This document shows positions 62,779 through 64,000 of a stretch of DNA of 64,000 bases, one piece after another. The stretch's first letter is position 1. Each line of letters opens with the position of its first letter. A model generated the notes under the pieces. It was given only the letters and a program-made list of their open reading frames with translations. It was not told where the DNA came from and ran no database searches. The position numbers were made by a program, and so were the translations under genes. The DNA comes from Candidatus Thorarchaeota archaeon (GTDB lineage Archaea; Asgardarchaeota; Thorarchaeia; Thorarchaeales; Thorarchaeaceae), in NCBI GenBank assembly GCA_016839345.1, contig JAEOUL010000108.1:1-64000 (forward strand), written 5' to 3'.

Positions 62779-63452
62779 TAGACGTTAGGATTGCTCCTCT
62801 TGAATGCCTCACGCAGTATATCTGTGATTCTTCGGCTCAGTTCCCAGTAATTGATGTAATCCGTTTCATCTAGTCGGACTACGCTGAGTATCCTACGAAA
62901 CATCACATACAATTTGGGATCGATTTCAGGGACTTGTCTGAGGGTTTCTTTTGCCAGCTCCAGTCCTCTGAGATAGATTTTATCGCGTTTAGTGAAATCT
63001 TCAGCAACAGCCATCATCTCTTGTTCATTTTTCAGCTGAAGACCCAAATCTCTCATTGTGCTCACGATATCGAGCGTCCTGTCTAAATCGTATTCTTCAC
63101 GTTCAGAAAGACCATCCATGTCTCCAGTTGCAATGAATACATTCTCAGCTGTGGCTCTCCAGAGCTTTTGCATTATGTGAGAGTCCCCATTACCAGTTGG
63201 CTCATAACCGTCTTGCTCAACTAGTCCACATTTTTCGAGTTCTTTGATATGATATCGGACTGTCTGCGGTTTGATCTCTTTCTCAGGATCCTGTTTTGAG
63301 AGAAACTCAACAAGTTCTGAGGTGGACATTCTTCGAGCTCTCAATGCATGGAGAATTTGCCTCCTGCTTTCGTCACTGAGAACCTTATAGGCACCGATTG
63401 CATCTTCGCCTGTTAAGACCCGTATAGTGTCTATTGGCTTCGCCCCCTGCAT
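62775..63452 (-). CDS. ArsR-like winged-helix regulator with helical C-terminal domain
   Basis: The protein has 225 residues. The wHTH is at about 20-105: AYKVLSDESRRQILHALRAR, MSTSELVEFLS, the recognition helix QTVRYHIKELEKCGLVEQ. The remaining 110 residues are helical and unlike common sensor domains. It converges on hef with a 4-bp overlap. Confidence 0.83.
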   Translation of the reverse strand: MQGAKPIDTIRVLTGEDAIGAYKVLSDESRRQILHALRARRMSTSELVEFLSKQDPEKEIKPQTVRYHIKELEKCGLVEQDGYEPTGNGDSHIMQKLWRATAENVFIATGDMDGLSEREEYDLDRTLDIVSTMRDLGLQLKNEQEMMAVAEDFTKRDKIYLRGLELAKETLRQVPEIDPKLYVMFRRILSVVRLDETDYINYWELSRRITDILREAFKRSNPNVY

Positions 63453-63512
63453 AGAATATCACTTATCCTTCACACTTTAAGCTTTGAGAAATGAACAATG
63501 CTTTGTATTACG

Positions 63513-63546
63513 CGACAACTAATAGCCCAGGGGGCTACTAGTGTCG
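63513..63546. terminator. Long hairpin between two regulator genes
   Basis: CGACAACTAATAGCCC pairs with GGGCTACTAGTGTCG around an agg loop, with one bulged base and one mismatch (about 14 bp). It lies just after the stop of the minus-strand regulator at 63584 and could end its transcript. Confidence 0.4.
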
Positions 63547-63583
63547 GAGTTTCATTAGGCAATTTGAATGCCCTTGCAAAATT

Positions 63584-63829
63584 TTATGCAGGCACGTAGA
63601 TCCATTGCCTCATGTCTTGTAGGCATGGTACGCGCTTAATCAATTTCTTCTTCAAAAGTTTTCGAAGAGCATATCGGACTGTCCTTGGTGCAAAAGACAC
63701 CTTGTCTAGGAGCTGCTTTGGTGTAACGCCACCTTGGCCACTGCTCCTGAGAATATCTAGGACAATCATCTGGCTCTTAGTGAGCTTCATATTCTTGAGC
63801 TCTTCTTGGAGTTGTTTATCGCTCATCAT
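63584..63829 (-). CDS. Small winged-helix regulator (MarR-like)
   Basis: The protein has about 81 residues from ATG 63829. KNMKLTKSQMIVLDILRSSG, GVTPKQLLDKVSFAPRTVRYAL and RKLLKKKLIKRVPCL form a wHTH unit followed by a wing ending WIYVPA. A longer frame to 63898 would run through the palindrome in the leader and is disfavoured. The basic protein without sensor domain is likely an autoregulated repressor or chromatin-like regulator. Confidence 0.8.
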   Translation of the reverse strand: MMSDKQLQEELKNMKLTKSQMIVLDILRSSGQGGVTPKQLLDKVSFAPRTVRYALRKLLKKKLIKRVPCLQDMRQWIYVPA

Positions 63830-63870
63830 TGTTTGAATACCTTCCCTTTGGAAATTATCTTTTTGTTGAG

Positions 63871-63887
63871 AATTTCTAATAGAAATT
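63871..63887. promoter_or_regulatory. Perfect inverted repeat, probable operator
   Basis: AATTTCTA-A-TAGAAATT (8+1+8, exact) lies between an AT-rich promoter region (63923-63936) and the ATG 63829 of the small winged-helix gene, where a repressor would block it. Confidence 0.55.
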
Positions 63888-63960
63888 GCCTCAATCAACT
63901 AATTATTTGAACTACACAACTGCTTATTAATTTATCGCAGTCTGGAGTCTTTATGTCGCG

Positions 63961-64000
63961 GTGAAGGACCGCGAAGTATTAACATCGTTAAGATGCGTAA
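63961..64000 (+). CDS. Possible start of a gene leaving the window
   Basis: GTG 63961 opens a frame (VKDREVLTSLRCV) that continues to the window end. A ttaatttatcg box at 63926-63936 lies about 25-30 bp upstream, which suits a leaderless transcript. Only 13 codons are visible, so this is tentative; the surrounding cgcggt/accgcg hairpin may be the real signal instead. Confidence 0.3.
   Translation, partial: MKDREVLTSLRCV

Noticed and set aside
1..64000. CRISPR arrays, insertion sequences or transposases
   Set aside because: No regularly spaced repeat-spacer pattern and no transposase or integrase motifs were seen. The tRNA-end repeats at 22-25 kb are spaced irregularly by genes.

Overview
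The window looks like a chromosomal segment of an archaeon, most probably an Asgard archaeon of the Thorarchaeota type. The core genes are archaeal: eS19, PDCD5, eL39, eL31, aIF6, FtsY, FtsZ, Spt5, L11/L1/L10/L12, Topo VI, Rio1, aIF1A, NMD3, aIF2-beta, FEN1, aEF1-beta, Cdc48 and Hef. Beside them stand eukaryote-flavoured genes: a type IB topoisomerase with a very long linker, and a large ribophorin I-like membrane protein paired with an Alg7-like GlcNAc-1-P transferase. The lineage call is inference from gene content; there is no rRNA here to confirm it. Non-ATG starts (TTG, GTG) are frequent, and several promoters have TATA-like boxes.

Layout. 1-4.0 kb: a DUF362 protein cut by the window edge, an ArsC-type reductase, Topo IB, tRNA-Gly and Nep1. 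4.1-8.6 kb: a plus-strand translation cluster (RNase P component 4, CRM protein, eS19, PDCD5, eL39, eL31, aIF6, eL20/LX, prefoldin alpha, FtsY). 8.6-15.6 kb: ornithine carbamoyltransferase, a PfkB kinase, then FtsZ-SecE-Spt5-L11-L1-L10-L12, ending in a strong hairpin plus T-run. 15.7-21.3 kb: an HDAC-fold amidohydrolase, a DinB protein, a regulator/membrane-protein pair with a perfect palindrome in its promoter, a COG1031-type radical SAM protein and ThiL.

18.5-25.9 kb is the most unusual part. tRNA-Arg, tRNA-Thr and tRNA-Leu each carry a short intron at a non-canonical position (D-loop, T-loop, variable arm). Bulge-helix-bulge splice sites can be drawn for all three and are exact for Thr and Leu. 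Downstream of tRNA-Leu the last 21 bp of the tRNA gene recur four more times in the same orientation, at 22.57, 23.21, 24.50 and 25.02 kb. These copies separate small accessory genes (membrane protein, DUF2284, regulator plus membrane protein, YkgJ-like, GNAT). This looks like serial integration of gene cassettes at a tRNA 3' end, with no integrase in the window. Beyond the last cassette lies a highly structured region (25.64-25.78 kb) that I read as an unassigned ncRNA or structured leader on the minus strand.

25.9-32.5 kb: a Gfo/Idh/MocA oxidoreductase, a minus-strand run gcvPA-gcvPB-LpdD-like-MoaD-like-methylthiotransferase, then a Trm112-like gene followed 9 bp later by tRNA-Gln. 32.5-37.7 kb: an HD protein and the divergent ribophorin-like/Alg7-like pair. 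37.7-46 kb: a minus-strand information-processing block (Topo VI A/B, KH protein, Rio1, aIF1A, NMD3, DUF424, aIF2-beta, RPA-like protein, FEN1). 46-49.8 kb: a zinc-ribbon protein, aEF1-beta, Cdc48, a small winged-helix protein and a RibL-like nucleotidyltransferase. 49.8-53.8 kb: probable surface-glycan genes. 53.8-60.3 kb: a PAPS-reductase-like protein with ferredoxin domain, tungsten aldehyde oxidoreductase, DeoC, a PRC-barrel-like protein and an ArsB/NhaD-type transporter flanked by a 19-bp direct repeat. 60.4-64 kb: Hef helicase-nuclease and two winged-helix regulators.

All calls come from reading the sequence; no searches or structure predictions were run.
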